Positions 1-9,207 of a stretch of 64,000 nt of DNA are shown here, piece by piece. The position numbers were made by a program, and so were the translations under genes. The DNA lies in assembly GCA_902560875.1 (NCBI GenBank), contig CACENO010000005.1, positions 1-64,000 on the forward strand, written 5' to 3'. The notes beneath the pieces were generated by a model. It was not told where the DNA came from. It did no database searches and saw only the letters and a list, made by a program, of their open reading frames with translations. This stretch comes from an uncultured Prochlorococcus sp. (GTDB lineage Bacteria; Cyanobacteriota; Cyanobacteriia; PCC-6307; Cyanobiaceae). How positions within the stretch are numbered: position 1 is the stretch's first letter; each line of letters opens with the position of its first letter.

Positions 1-100
1 AATAGGCCCAAATCAAGTTTCTATTAGAAGGAATAGTTTAGAATCAAATATTGGCTTGTAGAGCTATTGATATGAATAAATATTGAGAATAATTTAAAAA

Positions 101-628
101 TTAGAACCTCTTCTTTCTTTGCAAGTATAGATATAAAAATACTATAGATCCCCAAATTGGAAGTAGATAAATAGCTGTAACTAAGCCCATTACTAATATC
201 CATATAATTACTATAGAAATGATAGATATTATAAGTATTGCTAGCCATTTTTTGATTTTATTCATCCAATAATTACCAGTCAATCGATCTAACTTTTCTT
301 GCAATTTGAGTCTTTCTTGATACAAGATAGTTAGCCTATCACTATGCCATGCGTCTGCTTCTTTAAATTTTTTTTCATTCCATTGCATTTGAATTCTATT
401 AATAATATTTTGATTCTTAGTGAAATATGTTTGCAAACTTGTGGCTTTACTTTTTATTAGTTCTTGCGAGATAATTACGATTTTTTTATTTATATTGCTA
501 ATTTCTTGCTTTATTTTCTGAGCAGAATCTAATTGCTTCGATTCAAAGAAAGCTTTTTGTATAATATAAGTTGATTTCTTATTATAATTTCTCCATTTAT
601 TTAGAAAATTTAGTTTAGGAATGATCAA
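101..628 (-). CDS. Hypothetical coiled-coil membrane protein
   Basis: I do not recognise this 175-residue protein. Residues about 30-115 are rich in K, E, Q and I with heptad-like spacing, which suggests a coiled coil. Residues about 125-170 hold two hydrophobic stretches separated by a short turn, so the C terminus is probably a membrane hairpin ending in a basic RKKRF tail. It is very AT-rich and lies at the outer end of the surface-polysaccharide island, so a strain-specific envelope role is possible but unproven. No signal peptide or catalytic motif is visible. Confidence 0.6.
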   Translation of the reverse strand: MIIPKLNFLNKWRNYNKKSTYIIQKAFFESKQLDSAQKIKQEISNINKKIVIISQELIKSKATSLQTYFTKNQNIINRIQMQWNEKKFKEADAWHSDRLTILYQERLKLQEKLDRLTGNYWMNKIKKWLAILIISIISIVIIWILVMGLVTAIYLLPIWGSIVFLYLYLQRKKRF

Positions 629-714
629 ATCAGAATATGCAACGTTAGAGAATTAGCCTCATTTAACTATTTAACTAATAATTTCTTTGAAAATTATCAA
701 GTAAGTGATTTAAA

Positions 715-969
715 TTATTTTTGTCTAATAGTTGGGTCAGGAAGAATAAAGGGCGGACAATCATTTAAAGATGATTTGCCATATGTTTCATATTCTTTGT
801 AACCTCCCATTTTTCCATTGGTCTTCATTAGGGCACTCATAAATGCAAGGAGAAGAAATACTGTTGGTGCTCCTATAATTAGCGCGGCTCCAAAGATGTA
901 ACCTATAAGAAATTCAGGGAAAGTATGATTGCCAAGGAATTCATGAGTCCCAAGAAGAAAATTCAGCAT
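715..969 (-). CDS. Small hypothetical membrane protein
   Basis: This 84-residue protein is not recognised. Residues about 17-48 form one long hydrophobic stretch, either one long or two short membrane helices, followed by a polar tail with a Pro-rich end (PPFILPDP). Its minus strand orientation matches the neighbouring island genes, but about 185 bases separate it from the next gene upstream, so co-transcription is uncertain. It could be a strain-specific small membrane protein. Coding potential is moderate because of the short length. Confidence 0.5.
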   Translation of the reverse strand: MLNFLLGTHEFLGNHTFPEFLIGYIFGAALIIGAPTVFLLLAFMSALMKTNGKMGGYKEYETYGKSSLNDCPPFILPDPTIRQK

Positions 970-1153
970 TCTTACTCATAGGAATATTCATATATACTAG
1001 AGCATTGCGTCGTCGACCTTCAAAGTCTAGACAAGACTAAGTTGAGAAAACTTTTTCCTAATGGTTAGCAAACTCAATATTTCTAGTTTTTATAAGGACT
1101 CTGCCCTGGTTTAAATTAGATTTTAATTCAACAATATTCTATTAATTAACCTT

Positions 1154-3445
1154 TTATATAATATTTTTTATGCTTTCTTCTATAAATGAAAGTGCTTGGT
1201 GAAATCCTTCTCCGTGATTGAGGTGACCTTGCCAAACTTCTGGAATAAAGGTGTATGTTTTATTTTGATTGGCATAAATTTTTAAAATTTGATGAAAATC
1301 AAGGATCCCATCACCAATTTGTTGGCCTTCTTGATTGCTTTTACTAGCATCAGCTATATGTAGATGACCCGTTTGATCAATGAGATCTGTTATTGCTTGA
1401 TAAAAATCAAAATCTAAATGATTAGCAGCTAGAGCAGTATGTGAAATATCTAAACAGATGTCTAGACCAGAGCTATCAAGATAGTGATAGATTGAAGAAA
1501 TTGATGTTAGGCAATTATGGAATGAGCGGCCACCTTGATGCCAAGGAAAGGGTGGCATTGTTTGTGCAAGTAATTGCGTAAATGGATAATCTGCTTGTAA
1601 TTCTTTCATGATTTTTCCAATTTTTATTGTTTTTTGATTAGCATCTTTTGCTGTCAGTGGTTTCGTTTGAGTATGGCCACCACAATTAATAATAATTGGA
1701 ACTGATTGACTATTTGAGAAAAACTGACGAAGTAGATCAACATGTTTAAATAGAGCTATTACTCTTTTGATACTCTCATTTACATGATGTTCATTATTAG
1801 AAGCTAAATCCAGTATAAAACCATCATCATATTGTTCTACCGAATGTACAATTAGTATTTTAGATTTAAATGTTTTTAAATTCAAAAAATCTTGAGGTGA
1901 AAGTCTCAAATCATTTGCACTCATATGAAATTCATATAATGGAAGGTTGAATTTAGAATCTAAATGGTTTATATCATGGTATCTAACTGGTATACCAGGA
2001 ATTAGATTTGATATGCCTAGATTGGGAAAACTAATATCATTAATTTGACTACTATATATATGATCTGGCATAAGTATTTGACCTTCTTTTACATTGCAAG
2101 TTAGTACTTTTCCCATAATTTCATTCATATCAGAATATTTGTAGCCGATGGCAGGGCTTCGCAAGCTTAAATCAGTATTATTAATACTATGACCTGATTT
2201 TAGATCTTTAAGATAACAAAGACTTTTTCCTAATGAAATTCTATTTAGCATTTCACCCTGAGATGGTACTCTAGGTAGATCATCACCAATACTTTCTGAT
2301 ATGATACGGATTGATTTCACAAATTCTGGTAAATATCTAACTTCAATTGATGCCAGATGATCAGTCCCTAACTGATCTTTACTTCTTGTAATGTGAGATT
2401 CAATAATCCTTGCACCAAAGCCAATTGCTGCATAAGGTATAAACATATTTCCATCATGTGAAGAATAGCCTGTGACACAATTGCTTAATTCACTTAGCCT
2501 ACTAATATAAGCAAGATTGACATCTTCATGTGGTGCTGGATATGTTGAATTACAATGTAAGAAAGCATGATTTCCATGCCTTATTAGAAGATTATTTGCG
2601 TGTATTATTTCACTTTCAGATGACATTCCGGTTGAAATAATTATTGGCTTTTCAGTTTTGCCTGCCTTTATAACCAACGGGTCATTAGTAAGATCACATG
2701 ATGCTATTTTGATTGCATCAACATTCAAAGTAATGATAAAATCAAGTGATTGTTCATCAAATGGAGTGCATATTACGTCCTTTTCGTGTTGTTTTATATA
2801 TTTGATTAATTTTTCATAGATATTCCAATTTAGTTTTGTTCTATTTATTTCATTCTCAATATACTGCACAGATAATTCTTTAGACTCATATGAATCTGAA
2901 GAATAAGTCGTATCCGATCTGATTTGTAATTTGATTGCATCAAACCCTGCATTTACTGCTTGATCAATTAAGTAAATTGCCTCTTCAAAGCTTCCATTAT
3001 GGTTTACTCCAATCTCTGCAATAAGGTATACATAATGCTTATTAGTAGAAATGACTTTGTCGCCAATAATGATAGAGGGATATTCATTAAATACGCAACT
3101 AATGACTTGTCTATTGAGATTTAGAACTGGAATCAGAGTTATATTATTAGAAAGCAATCTTTCAATTACAGTATTAGAATCTGATTCACGTACAAAAACT
3201 GGATTTTTGTTGCAAACCTCATGCACATAAGACTCCTCAAGACTAGCTATTCTATTTGTAATAAATGATCTAATATCGCCACTACTTAGAATTCCGAATA
3301 AGAGATCATTGTTAGATAGAACTATTAAAGGTCTTCCATGTGTATAATCAAATCTATATAGAATATCCTTCACTTTGTCATTTGGTGAGCAAATTATATT
3401 CTTAGAAATTGAAATAAATTGGAGGTGTTTAGATAGAGAATTCAT
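1154..3445 (-). CDS. neuB: CBS-pair / NeuB nonulosonate synthase / SAF / TIM-barrel isomerase fusion
   Basis: This 763-residue fusion has four parts. Residues about 15-125 are a CBS-domain pair, a usual nucleotide sensor. Residues about 138-390 are a NeuB-type synthase that would condense phosphoenolpyruvate with an amino-sugar; visible family motifs are AEIGVNHNG, STGMSS, HCNSTYPAP and GYSSHDG. Residues about 400-475 are the SAF/antifreeze-like domain that follows the barrel in NeuB proteins. Residues about 485-763 are an AP-endonuclease-2-like TIM barrel of the sugar-phosphate isomerase/epimerase type, with CLDISH, HLHIAD and FIPEVWQG blocks. Its ATG overlaps the stop of the upstream CMP-sugar synthetase gene (ATGA), so the two are translationally coupled. 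The product could be legionaminic-, sialic- or another nonulosonic-acid precursor; the substrate cannot be read from sequence. Ordinary NeuB proteins have about 340 residues, so the extra domains are notable. Confidence 0.88.
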   Translation of the reverse strand: MNSLSKHLQFISISKNIICSPNDKVKDILYRFDYTHGRPLIVLSNNDLLFGILSSGDIRSFITNRIASLEESYVHEVCNKNPVFVRESDSNTVIERLLSNNITLIPVLNLNRQVISCVFNEYPSIIIGDKVISTNKHYVYLIAEIGVNHNGSFEEAIYLIDQAVNAGFDAIKLQIRSDTTYSSDSYESKELSVQYIENEINRTKLNWNIYEKLIKYIKQHEKDVICTPFDEQSLDFIITLNVDAIKIASCDLTNDPLVIKAGKTEKPIIISTGMSSESEIIHANNLLIRHGNHAFLHCNSTYPAPHEDVNLAYISRLSELSNCVTGYSSHDGNMFIPYAAIGFGARIIESHITRSKDQLGTDHLASIEVRYLPEFVKSIRIISESIGDDLPRVPSQGEMLNRISLGKSLCYLKDLKSGHSINNTDLSLRSPAIGYKYSDMNEIMGKVLTCNVKEGQILMPDHIYSSQINDISFPNLGISNLIPGIPVRYHDINHLDSKFNLPLYEFHMSANDLRLSPQDFLNLKTFKSKILIVHSVEQYDDGFILDLASNNEHHVNESIKRVIALFKHVDLLRQFFSNSQSVPIIINCGGHTQTKPLTAKDANQKTIKIGKIMKELQADYPFTQLLAQTMPPFPWHQGGRSFHNCLTSISSIYHYLDSSGLDICLDISHTALAANHLDFDFYQAITDLIDQTGHLHIADASKSNQEGQQIGDGILDFHQILKIYANQNKTYTFIPEVWQGHLNHGEGFHQALSFIEESIKNII

Positions 3446-4140
3446 GTTTGACCTTTCATAATTGAGGCGACAATATTTAAATCTTCCATTTCATCAATTT
3501 CGTAGGCTGATTTGCTTTGCATCTCAAATAATGTGCAGCTATGGCTTGCTCGGCACTTATATTTGTTGAAATGCTCCCTAGAAAAAATATAGATTGCTCC
3601 GTTCTCTTGTAAGACTCCTTTCCAATCTTGCCTTCTGGGTCGATTTTGAGGTTTGTAGTTTAGAGGCTTTCCGGATTCATCCCAAAAAAAACTATGTTTT
3701 CGCACCACAGAGACTAGTGGTATGCATGAATTATTCAAATACATTGCTATTGCCTCCTCTATGTCTATAGCTCTTGTAAGTGGGGATGTGGCTTGCAAAA
3801 GTACGACATGTTCATATTTGGATTCTACTTCTAAAAAATGCTTGATTACATCTTCTGTCGATGAACTGTCTTGAGCAAGTTGACTTGGCCTATCAATTAT
3901 TTCTACAGAAGGGAACAGCGTTTGACAAGTCTCTTTTATTTCAAGGTCTTCACTACTCATATAGGTATTCAGGCCAGCCAGAAGAGAAGCTTTAACTGTA
4001 AAAGCAAAGAGAGGTGAGCCATTAAGTTGCAATAAATTTTTCCTTGGAATTCCCTTAGAGCCTCCACGTAGTGGAATAAGACTTACAAAATTTGATTTAG
4101 TAATGCCTTTAAGTTTGTTTTTTGTTGCTTTTATTTCCAT
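3442..4140 (-). CDS. neuA: CMP-nonulosonate (N-acylneuraminate-type) cytidylyltransferase
   Basis: This enzyme should activate a sialic-acid-like sugar with CTP to give the CMP-sugar donor. It is 232 residues, normal for the family. The nucleotide-binding motif IPLRGGSKGIPRKN is at about residue 22, and the family blocks LLQATSPLTRAIDIEEAI and QENGAIYIF follow. The first 17 residues are a basic extension before the Rossmann-like core, so a later start is possible, but the stop/start ATGA overlap with the downstream NeuB fusion is fixed. The pairing implies both act on the same sugar. Whether this is neuraminate or legionaminate is not decidable here. Confidence 0.85.
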   Translation of the reverse strand: MEIKATKNKLKGITKSNFVSLIPLRGGSKGIPRKNLLQLNGSPLFAFTVKASLLAGLNTYMSSEDLEIKETCQTLFPSVEIIDRPSQLAQDSSSTEDVIKHFLEVESKYEHVVLLQATSPLTRAIDIEEAIAMYLNNSCIPLVSVVRKHSFFWDESGKPLNYKPQNRPRRQDWKGVLQENGAIYIFSREHFNKYKCRASHSCTLFEMQSKSAYEIDEMEDLNIVASIMKGQT

Positions 4141-4264
4141 AGGGTTGAAGTAATAATGACAACAAATCCTTTTTATAGGTGGGGGTATATTTTACTTTAT
4201 CACTCAATTATAGCTAAATGATTATTTTCATGCTATACATCATTATAATGAGCTGAATGTATAT

Positions 4265-5812
4265 TTAAAGCAAGAATGATTGCTTAAAGAAAGAAATTAA
4301 TCTTTGAATAGTTCCTGGAGATGCAATTCTCCATCCATTTTCCATTAATCCATACTCCGAGTTTGTTGGTTTAAAGAAATTAAACCTTGGAGGATATTCC
4401 ATAGCCCAGGCACCGTATATATATGCACTAGTGGGATTCTTAGCTTCAAAAGTAATTTTTTGATGTAGAACCTTCGCAAGGTCTTCTTTATCTTTGCAGA
4501 ATTTAACTTCTGAAATTACTTCATCATAATAGCATTGTGTGATAGATATCGATGGTTTCCCAAGGGCAATAGCTTCTATCCCAACTGAAGAACCTGATGT
4601 AATAATTAGGTCCGATTCTTTGAGTAGCAAATAAGTTGATTCCTTATCAAAATGACTAATCCATTTTACATATTCATTTTGAATATTACTACCTATATCA
4701 TGCCATCTTCTCTGTTCAATTAGACTTTTTGACCTTAAATTTGGATGTACTCTTACAATAAAAAGATATCCTAGAGATTTAACTATTTTAGCTATTGATG
4801 TTATTGCTAATTCTTGACTTCCCCAATAAGGGTATCTAGTAGAATTAGGATCTATAAATTGAAATTCATCGTTACTAGAAGTGTAGTAAGAAATAATTTT
4901 CATTTTCTTTTTCTTACATTCTCTGATTAATTTATTTAATTGTGGTGATAGGTATTCTGATTGACCTTTAACATACGATTGTTCATATACGCCATCACCA
5001 CTAGTTTTTCTTTTGAAAAATTCCTTACCAATTTCCGTAATAAGTTCAGGTGTAATCTGTTCCTTTACTTTTAAAATTTCCTTTTTTCGTTCTTGGAAAT
5101 TATGAGGCATGTATTGTTCAAAGAAAAACCTATTAAATTGATAAGGTGGGCCACACTCATGAAAATAGACATCTAGATTCTTAGCATAGGCTACTTGCTT
5201 AACTGCATTTTCGCATGTAAATCTTCCATTGAGGAGTACAATTGAGTCATATTTACCTTGGTCTTTAAGTATTTCCTTAGCTAGCTTAATTGATTTAATT
5301 GCTGATCGTAAAAGTTGATTTAACTCATATTTTACTTTCCTGCTCAGGGGAAAAGGATCAGGATCTTTAAGAGAAGAGATTAAAGTACTAGCAATACCAA
5401 TGCCTATATTTAGGTTTTCAAATTCTAGTCTTTTTAATTGATCCAGAGTATTTACTTCTGGGTTCAAGATATGATTTTTTAGAAGTGAAATCCTTTGCAT
5501 CATTTGTTCAACAATCTCAGAAGGATTAATCCATTTTATTTTGACAGGCGAAGCTTTATTACTCTCTATGATATAGTTTTTAGCTCGCAATATTCGAATT
5601 CGAAGCTGCACTTCTCTTTTTAATTTATTGGCTGGAAATAGAGTAGGTCTTGATACATATTGGCCTAGATGAATATATGAAACTGCATTTCTGATTGAAA
5701 GCCGTCTCGCGACTTCAAGACTTGTCTCTAAATGAGGAGTTGACCCTGTAAAGCTAACTATCAGTATTTTTTTTCCTTGTATGCTGTCAATTGTCGAATT
5801 TACATACTCCAT
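4265..5812 (-). CDS. Surface polysaccharide glycosyltransferase-like protein (GT-B type)
   Basis: This 515-residue protein looks like a capsule/surface polysaccharide biosynthesis protein. It begins with a Rossmann-like segment (KKILIVSFTGSTPHLETSLEVA, given here only as a fold cue). Its C-terminal half has the GT-B signature seen in Kdo and CDP-glycerol transferases: RVHPNLRSK near residue 370 and ESDLIITSGSSVGIEA near residue 420, then LGKPSI. The DNA is AT-rich and the gene sits between the two nonulosonic acid modules. A role in transferring a CMP-activated sugar onto a surface glycan is an inference from context. Confidence 0.65.
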   Translation of the reverse strand: MEYVNSTIDSIQGKKILIVSFTGSTPHLETSLEVARRLSIRNAVSYIHLGQYVSRPTLFPANKLKREVQLRIRILRAKNYIIESNKASPVKIKWINPSEIVEQMMQRISLLKNHILNPEVNTLDQLKRLEFENLNIGIGIASTLISSLKDPDPFPLSRKVKYELNQLLRSAIKSIKLAKEILKDQGKYDSIVLLNGRFTCENAVKQVAYAKNLDVYFHECGPPYQFNRFFFEQYMPHNFQERKKEILKVKEQITPELITEIGKEFFKRKTSGDGVYEQSYVKGQSEYLSPQLNKLIRECKKKKMKIISYYTSSNDEFQFIDPNSTRYPYWGSQELAITSIAKIVKSLGYLFIVRVHPNLRSKSLIEQRRWHDIGSNIQNEYVKWISHFDKESTYLLLKESDLIITSGSSVGIEAIALGKPSISITQCYYDEVISEVKFCKDKEDLAKVLHQKITFEAKNPTSAYIYGAWAMEYPPRFNFFKPTNSEYGLMENGWRIASPGTIQRLISFFKQSFLL

Positions 5813-5956
5813 ATAGTCTTTGATTTTTTCATATATAAAGAATAACCTATTTCTGCTAATTTGTGTTTAAATTAATTAATTCATTAAAATTACAGTTTTC
5901 GCAATTTGCTCAGTAGACTTCATACAATCGTTCTAACTAGATCCAACTTGGTGTCC

Positions 5957-6199
5957 CTATGAATTTTGGTGTATTTCTCCTGAATCGATATGTTGAATAT
6001 ATGAATCTTCTATACTTCATTCCAAGGGGATAGGCCAATCAAAAACCTTTTGACCTGATTTATATTTAATTGAACCATATTCATTATGATAAGCTTTAAA
6101 ATAGTCCAAACCCGTTCTTATTCCTTCTCCAGTGATGGATCTGCAAATAGGAAATAAATTTTCGATGTGATACATTACACCATCCTTGATATATCTCAT
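5957..6199 (-). pseudogene. N-terminal remnant of a DUF2172/DUF4910 aminopeptidase-like polysaccharide gene
   Basis: The open part codes for 60 residues starting MRYIKDGVMYHIENLFPICR. The block LFPICRSITGEGIR followed by KVFDWPIPLE is the hallmark N terminus of DUF4910/DUF2172 aminopeptidase-like proteins found in surface-polysaccharide clusters, which are normally over 400 residues. The next codon after PLE is TGA where the family usually has W. In the same frame the family-like sequence continues (SIEDSYIQHIDSGEI) for about 20 codons to a TAG at 5957-5959. I read this as a nonsense-mutated and C-terminally deleted gene; no remainder is visible downstream. Confidence 0.7.
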
Positions 6200-6497
6200 A
6201 TTGTAAATACTTTAATAATGTATTTTAGTATAACCAAGTTTCTTTCTGCTGACTATTAATGAATACGAACACTAGAAATAAGATTCAGTTCTAGCAGTTT
6301 TTAATAACTAGTTATCTGGATTCAATTTCAGTATTAAGTTCCATTCATGGGTTTTTCATATTCGACTAATAATATTAATAATCTTTTCATAGCAAGGTAT
6401 TCATTTCCATAGCTTTCCTTATCTTCACTGGATGATCTAAAGTTGTGGAGTTACTGTTTCTGCTTTCCAGTGATTAATGTTCTGAATCAGAATAGCC
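6200..6497. other. Intergenic, AT-rich
   Basis: This stretch separates the divergent DUF4910 remnant and pseI. I see no convincing gene, tRNA or strong hairpin. The pseI promoter should lie here. No clear Shine-Dalgarno is visible before the pseI ATG. Confidence 0.5.
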
Positions 6498-7538
6498 ATG
6501 TTTTGTATTGAAGGCCGTCAAATATCTGCTGAATTTCCACCCTATATCATCGCGGAGATCTCGGCGAATCATAATGGTTCTCTCTCCAAAGCAAAACAGT
6601 GTATAGAAGCGGCAAAAGTGGCGGGTGCTAGTGCTGTAAAAATTCAAACATATACAGCAGATACTATGACCATAGACTCAGATCAGGAAGATTTTATTAT
6701 TAGTGATGGATTATGGAGTGGATATAAACTTTATGATCTATATCAAGAGGCACATACACCGTTTGAGTGGCATGCAGAATTATTTTTACATGCAAAAAAT
6801 ATAGGAATTCCTATATTCTCCTCTCCATTTGATGAAACAGCAGTTGATCTTTTAGAAGATTTATCTGCGCCAGCTTACAAAGTGGCTTCTTTTGAATTAT
6901 GCGATATCCCTTTAATTAAGTATATAGCAAAAACTAAAAAGCCTATCTTGATGTCTACTGGAATGGCGTCACCTTCAGATGTTGATGCAGCTGTTCAAAC
7001 TGCTATGAAATATGGTTGTGAGCAATTATTATTATTTCATTGTATTAGTAGTTATCCAGCTCCTGTAGAAGAGGCAAATCTAAGTAATATCTCTTTTTTA
7101 AAAGATCGGTATCATGTTGAAGTTGGCCTTTCAGATCATACATTAGGTACGACAGCAGCAATAGCTTCTGTCGCTTTGGGTGCTACAGCAGTTGAAAAGC
7201 ATTTCACTCTTTCTAAACATGATCCAGGTCCTGATAGTGCTTTTTCTATTGACCCAAAAGAATTAGGTCAACTGGTTAAATATACGAAAGAAGCATGGAA
7301 TTCTTTAGGGGAAGGCGGATTGATTCGTTCTGAAACAGAATTAACTAATATGAAATTTAAGCGTTCAATATATTTTGTACAAAGTTTACAAAGAGGGGAG
7401 ATAGTACAAGAAAAACATATTCGTAGAATAAGACCAGGGTTTGGATTATCTCCTCAATATTATGACTCTATTATAGGTAAGAGAGTTAAGACCAATGTTG
7501 AGAGGGGAGAACGTGTAAGTTGGGATTTATTTGAATGA
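6498..7538 (+). CDS. pseI: Pseudaminic acid synthase
   Basis: PseI condenses phosphoenolpyruvate with 2,4-diacetamido-2,4,6-trideoxy-L-altrose to give pseudaminic acid. The protein is 346 residues, the usual length. NeuB-barrel motifs are present: AEISANHNG near residue 19, KIQTYTADTMT, SSPFDETAVD, STGMASPSDV, FHCISSYPAP and GLSDHTLG. The LYDLYQEAHTPFEWH block favours PseI over NeuB. The SAF domain occupies about 285-346. It is the only plus-strand gene of the island's left part and converges on the pse operon, so it must have its own promoter. Confidence 0.93.
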   Translation: MFCIEGRQISAEFPPYIIAEISANHNGSLSKAKQCIEAAKVAGASAVKIQTYTADTMTIDSDQEDFIISDGLWSGYKLYDLYQEAHTPFEWHAELFLHAKNIGIPIFSSPFDETAVDLLEDLSAPAYKVASFELCDIPLIKYIAKTKKPILMSTGMASPSDVDAAVQTAMKYGCEQLLLFHCISSYPAPVEEANLSNISFLKDRYHVEVGLSDHTLGTTAAIASVALGATAVEKHFTLSKHDPGPDSAFSIDPKELGQLVKYTKEAWNSLGEGGLIRSETELTNMKFKRSIYFVQSLQRGEIVQEKHIRRIRPGFGLSPQYYDSIIGKRVKTNVERGERVSWDLFE

Positions 7539-7556
7539 TCTTTCAGGAAGTAAGAT

Positions 7557-8036
7557 TTAGTTTACTTTAAATAAATTTCCATACTGACAAAATCCCTCAG
7601 GGTGTTCTAATTCTCTTAAGGTAGTTAACTCCAAGAAACCCAATGAATTCAGAAGTTTTTGTGAAGGAATATTTTCATTTCGAACATTTGCACATATAAA
7701 ACAATCAGAGTTTTCCAAAGTAATCAGTAACTGGATAGATTTTTCCACTAAACTTTTGGAGAGGTTCAAGCCTCTAAATTTTTTAAGTAAAGTGAATGAA
7801 ATCACATAGTCATTAGATAATTTCTTAAATCTACAAACTCCTATTTTTTCTTTATTGACGCTCCCTACAACTAATAATGCTTTATTAGATACTAATGATT
7901 GTGCATACCATTTTTCATGGATAGATGTACTTATGTAGAGATTATCTGGAGAATTATTACGTGATAGATCATCATTTTTTAGGTAATAAAAAAAATAGCT
8001 ATCATTTTCTGTCGCTTTACGTATATCAATTTTCAT
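7557..8036 (-). CDS. GNAT N-acetyltransferase, probable PseH-type
   Basis: A 159-residue GNAT-fold acyl-CoA transferase of the RimJ/RimL branch. The start (IDIRKATENDS) matches GNAT beta-1, FRGLNLSKSLVEKSI near residue 90 is the acetyl-CoA-binding loop and helix, and NVRNENIPSQKLLNSLGF is the typical C-terminal motif. Its ATG overlaps the stop of the upstream MBL gene by four bases. As last gene of the pse operon it is the best candidate for the 4-N-acetylation step (PseH role), which is an inference from context because GNAT substrates are not readable. Confidence 0.78.
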   Translation of the reverse strand: MKIDIRKATENDSYFFYYLKNDDLSRNNSPDNLYISTSIHEKWYAQSLVSNKALLVVGSVNKEKIGVCRFKKLSNDYVISFTLLKKFRGLNLSKSLVEKSIQLLITLENSDCFICANVRNENIPSQKLLNSLGFLELTTLRELEHPEGFCQYGNLFKVN

Positions 8037-9205
8037 GAAAAAGGTGGCAGGGTAAGATCTTGTTTGGATTGTTTTTGCTGTCTATAGGTCCACTTGACTA
8101 GATGTATATATTCATCTTTCATATTATAAGAATGAGGTTTATATATTTTGCCTAGGCCTCCTGTAATTATACTTTCGATATTTAATTTTCCCCTAAGAAT
8201 TTCGTTCCAAACTGAAGGCAAAGCCGAAATACTGATGGATTTTAGGTCTGGTATTTCACTTTCATAAGTGTGAAATTTAATAGGCATTAAGTTTAATTTG
8301 TGTGATTTTTTATATAGTGCAAATTGGTCTTCTAGATGTCTTAATCTAGTATCTAATATGCTCATTTTATTTTGCATAGTTTTTTTATATTCGTTGCCAA
8401 TAATTTGGTCGGATGGCATTAATTGTACCAATTCTATTTTGTACTTTTCAATGATTTGATCTTTTAACTTGTATGGATCAAACTTAGTACTATTCATGCT
8501 AAATTTACTTTGATTTGCATAAATAAAACCTTGAGCAATTGAGAGTTTAGCCATGTTAATTAATACTGACTTGCACATATAATTCAATTTTTTTGAGATT
8601 ATATTTTTCTTTTCATCTATTGAAATTCCATCATAAAAGATAGGATATGCATCAGCAATTCCAACTTGGGAGAATAATAGCTTTTCGCTACTATTATTTG
8701 CATTAAATATATGATTTATTTTATTGATAGTTTCTTTTCTAAACTCTCTCCAATTATCATTTGCATGAACAATTGTTGACCTCTCATTGCTAATGACAAA
8801 TATAAAATCCTCGTCAGTCAAGTTTCCATCTTGGATGGCAGCTATATTGAAACCATTTAAATCTACAGCATCTTCTCCAATTTCAATTATTTGCTGTCTA
8901 TCTATTCCAAATAAGGTTAATCTATTAATGAGTCCTTTATTATTTGTTTTAGGTATAATGATTTTTGTTTTCTGGTTTAATCGAATTAATAGTTCTTCAT
9001 CAATATGATCATCATGAGCATGGGAGATGATTACTATATCAAGATTGTTTTTTCCAGTCAGGATTTTTTTGACAGTTTCAGTATGTGGATAGGGATATTG
9101 GTACCATCCACCAAAGGCATTCTTAAAGATCCAAGGATCTGTTAAGAGGCTAGAATTTTTTCCTTCTATGTATAAGCTGCTGTGATTCACATGTGTAATA
9201 TTCAT
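8033..9205 (-). CDS. Metallo-beta-lactamase-fold protein, CMAH/UlaG-like, without Rieske domain
   Basis: A 390-residue MBL-fold protein. LLTDPWIFKNAFGGWYQYP near residue 20 and IISHAHDDHIDEE near residue 58 (the HxHxDH metal motif) resemble the MBL part of CMP-N-acetylneuraminate hydroxylase and UlaG-type lactonases. The N-terminal Rieske domain of true CMAH is missing. It lies inside the pse operon between the DUF218 gene and the GNAT gene, two bases after the former and overlapping the latter. Because no PseG is present, a role as an unusual nucleotide-sugar hydrolase or as a nonulosonate-modifying enzyme is possible; this is inference. Confidence 0.75.
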   Translation of the reverse strand: MNITHVNHSSLYIEGKNSSLLTDPWIFKNAFGGWYQYPYPHTETVKKILTGKNNLDIVIISHAHDDHIDEELLIRLNQKTKIIIPKTNNKGLINRLTLFGIDRQQIIEIGEDAVDLNGFNIAAIQDGNLTDEDFIFVISNERSTIVHANDNWREFRKETINKINHIFNANNSSEKLLFSQVGIADAYPIFYDGISIDEKKNIISKKLNYMCKSVLINMAKLSIAQGFIYANQSKFSMNSTKFDPYKLKDQIIEKYKIELVQLMPSDQIIGNEYKKTMQNKMSILDTRLRHLEDQFALYKKSHKLNLMPIKFHTYESEIPDLKSISISALPSVWNEILRGKLNIESIITGGLGKIYKPHSYNMKDEYIHLVKWTYRQQKQSKQDLTLPPFS

Positions 9206-9207
9206 TG

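Noticed and set aside
24-248. 74-codon minus-strand frame
   Set aside because: It overlaps the 101-628 gene in another frame and has low-complexity S/Y/I composition.
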